From assembly GCA_021793335.1 (NCBI GenBank), contig JAJYSW010000081.1:1-12842 (forward strand): DNA of 12,842 bases. The letters run 5' to 3'. Below the pieces are notes generated by a model. It did not search any database. It was not told where the DNA came from and worked only from the letters and a program-made list of their open reading frames with translations. The position numbers were made by a program, and so were the translations under genes. Positions 12,192-12,842 of the stretch are shown here, piece after piece; positions within the stretch are counted from its first letter, which is position 1; each line of letters begins with the position of its first letter. Source of the DNA: Actinomycetes bacterium. Its GTDB lineage: Bacteria; Actinomycetota; Actinomycetes; Mycobacteriales; Micromonosporaceae.

Positions 12192-12842
12192 CTACAGTTC
12201 GCGGCGGCGTCCGGCGACCGCTCCGATGACGATCACGGCCGGGTGCCTCGCCTCGGTCTCGCCCAGTGAGGCGAGCGTGCAGGCGCGCACGGTCTGGTGT
12301 CTTGTCGTGGCGTTCTCGACGATGCGGACCGGGCTGTCCGGGTCGCGTCCGCCCGCGAGGAGCGCCTCGGCGATCGCGGCGCGGTTCTTGACGGCCATGA
12401 GCATCACGAGGGTGCCGTTGGAGCGGGACAGGGCCTCCCAGTTGACGCGGCTCTGGGGGTCTTCGGGCGGCACGTGCCCGGTGACGACGGTGAAATCGTG
12501 GACGACGCCGCGTTCGGTGACGCTGATGCCCGCGGCGGCGGGCCCGGCGATCGAGGAGGACACGCCGGGGACGACCTCGACGGGCACCCCGGCGTCGAGG
12601 CAGGCGTCAAGCTCTTCGGCGCCGCGGCCGAAGACGAACCCGTCGCCGCCTTTGAGGCGCACGACGAACCTGCCGGCGAGGGCGCGTTCGACCATGACCG
12701 CGTTGATCTGCTCTTGCGTGGTGTGGCGGCCGTAGGGCAGTTTGGCCGCGTCGACGATCTCGACATCGTCGGCGAGCATGTCGAGGAGCGATTGGGGGGC
12801 GAGCCGGTCGGAGACGACGACGTCGGCCCTGCGGAGCAGTTC
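12192..12842 (-). CDS. cobA: Uroporphyrinogen-III C-methyltransferase (3' part; N-terminus outside the window)
   Basis: This frame runs to the right edge; 216 C-terminal residues are present. The enzyme transfers two methyl groups from SAM to uroporphyrinogen III (C2 and C7), giving precorrin-2 for siroheme and cobalamin. Visible family motifs, in order, are ADVVVSDRLAPQSLLD, KLPYGRHTTQEQINAVMVE, RLKGGDGFVFGRGAEE (the SAM-binding GGD loop), VPVEVVPGVSSSIAGPAAAGI, the tail of the fold with GTLVMLMAVKNRAAIAEALL, and a final NATTRHQTVRACTL plus HPAVIVIGAVA. The family usually reads GGDPF where this has GGDGF. An ATG at 12779 is internal and not the true start, because the conserved 'SDRL' region lies upstream of it. 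In many actinobacteria the domain is fused to a precorrin-2 dehydrogenase/ferrochelatase (CysG type); the missing N-terminus hides this, so the symbol is tentative. A hairpin follows the stop. Confidence 0.93.
   Translation of the reverse strand, partial: ELLRRADVVVSDRLAPQSLLDMLADDVEIVDAAKLPYGRHTTQEQINAVMVERALAGRFVVRLKGGDGFVFGRGAEELDACLDAGVPVEVVPGVSSSIAGPAAAGISVTERGVVHDFTVVTGHVPPEDPQSRVNWEALSRSNGTLVMLMAVKNRAAIAEALLAGGRDPDSPVRIVENATTRHQTVRACTLASLGETEARHPAVIVIGAVAGRRREL

Noticed and set aside
11711..12229. A 172-codon plus-strand frame in the gap before the FN3 operon.
   Set aside because: No family pattern; it runs antisense to the antitoxin remnant and into the methyltransferase gene. A coding role is not supported.
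1..12842. CRISPR arrays, insertion sequences or transposase genes.
   Set aside because: No regularly spaced direct repeats and no transposase or integrase motifs were seen on either strand.

Overview
The window is very GC-rich, with G or C at almost every third codon position. Its gene families (a small DivIVA-repeat protein, a membrane protein with a disordered Pro/His/Gln-rich N-terminus, and an FN3/MoxR/DUF58/transglutaminase-like block) point to a high-GC Actinomycetota chromosome. Placement below class level, for example near Glycomycetales or Micromonosporales, would be a guess.

Left, plus strand (1-1270): the 3' end of an unrecognised gene, a tRNA-Glu(CUC) with encoded CCA and a UUCG-loop hairpin behind it, then a compact toxin-antitoxin pair. 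The pair is a VapB/MazE-like antitoxin and a MazF-like toxin overlapping by 4 nt. Its promoter, operator and start codon are almost superimposed, and the transcript looks leaderless. A hairpin terminator closes it. This looks like a small accessory insertion beside a tRNA gene, but no integrase or second attachment site is visible.

Middle, minus strand (1281-4561): a small unknown protein with one hydrophobic segment, flanked by two diverged, oppositely oriented 36-nt hairpin repeats; an endonuclease Q homologue (PHP-type nuclease that nicks DNA at deaminated bases); an apparently gene-free stretch at 2939-3280; a conserved actinobacterial protein of unknown role with a probable leaderless start; and a two-gene unit encoding a two-repeat DivIVA-like mini-protein and a DUF4190-like membrane protein.

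Right, minus strand (4655-11695): a tight four-gene operon in the order FN3 repeat membrane protein, MoxR AAA+ ATPase, DUF58 protein, transglutaminase-like membrane protein. Spacings are 11 nt, a 4-nt overlap and a 4-nt overlap. The same order is known from the bifidobacterial PFNA cluster, where a Pkb2 kinase gene lies upstream; no kinase gene is seen here. The transglutaminase-like member has lost two of its three catalytic residues (Cys to Ser, His to Leu), so it is probably a non-catalytic cell-surface protein. The likely picture is a membrane-bound envelope module: MoxR remodels a partner in the cytoplasm, DUF58 and the transglutaminase-like protein sit in the membrane, and the FN3 protein displays a beta-propeller-like region, FN3 repeats and a Cys-containing C-terminal domain outside.

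Far right (11696-12842): a frameshifted remnant of a Phd/YefM-type antitoxin gene, a strong hairpin, and the 3' part of a uroporphyrinogen-III C-methyltransferase gene (siroheme/cobalamin pathway) running off the right edge on the minus strand. The most interesting points are the PFNA-like operon with its pseudo-transglutaminase, the bacterial EndoQ, and the superimposed operator/promoter/start of the toxin-antitoxin pair.
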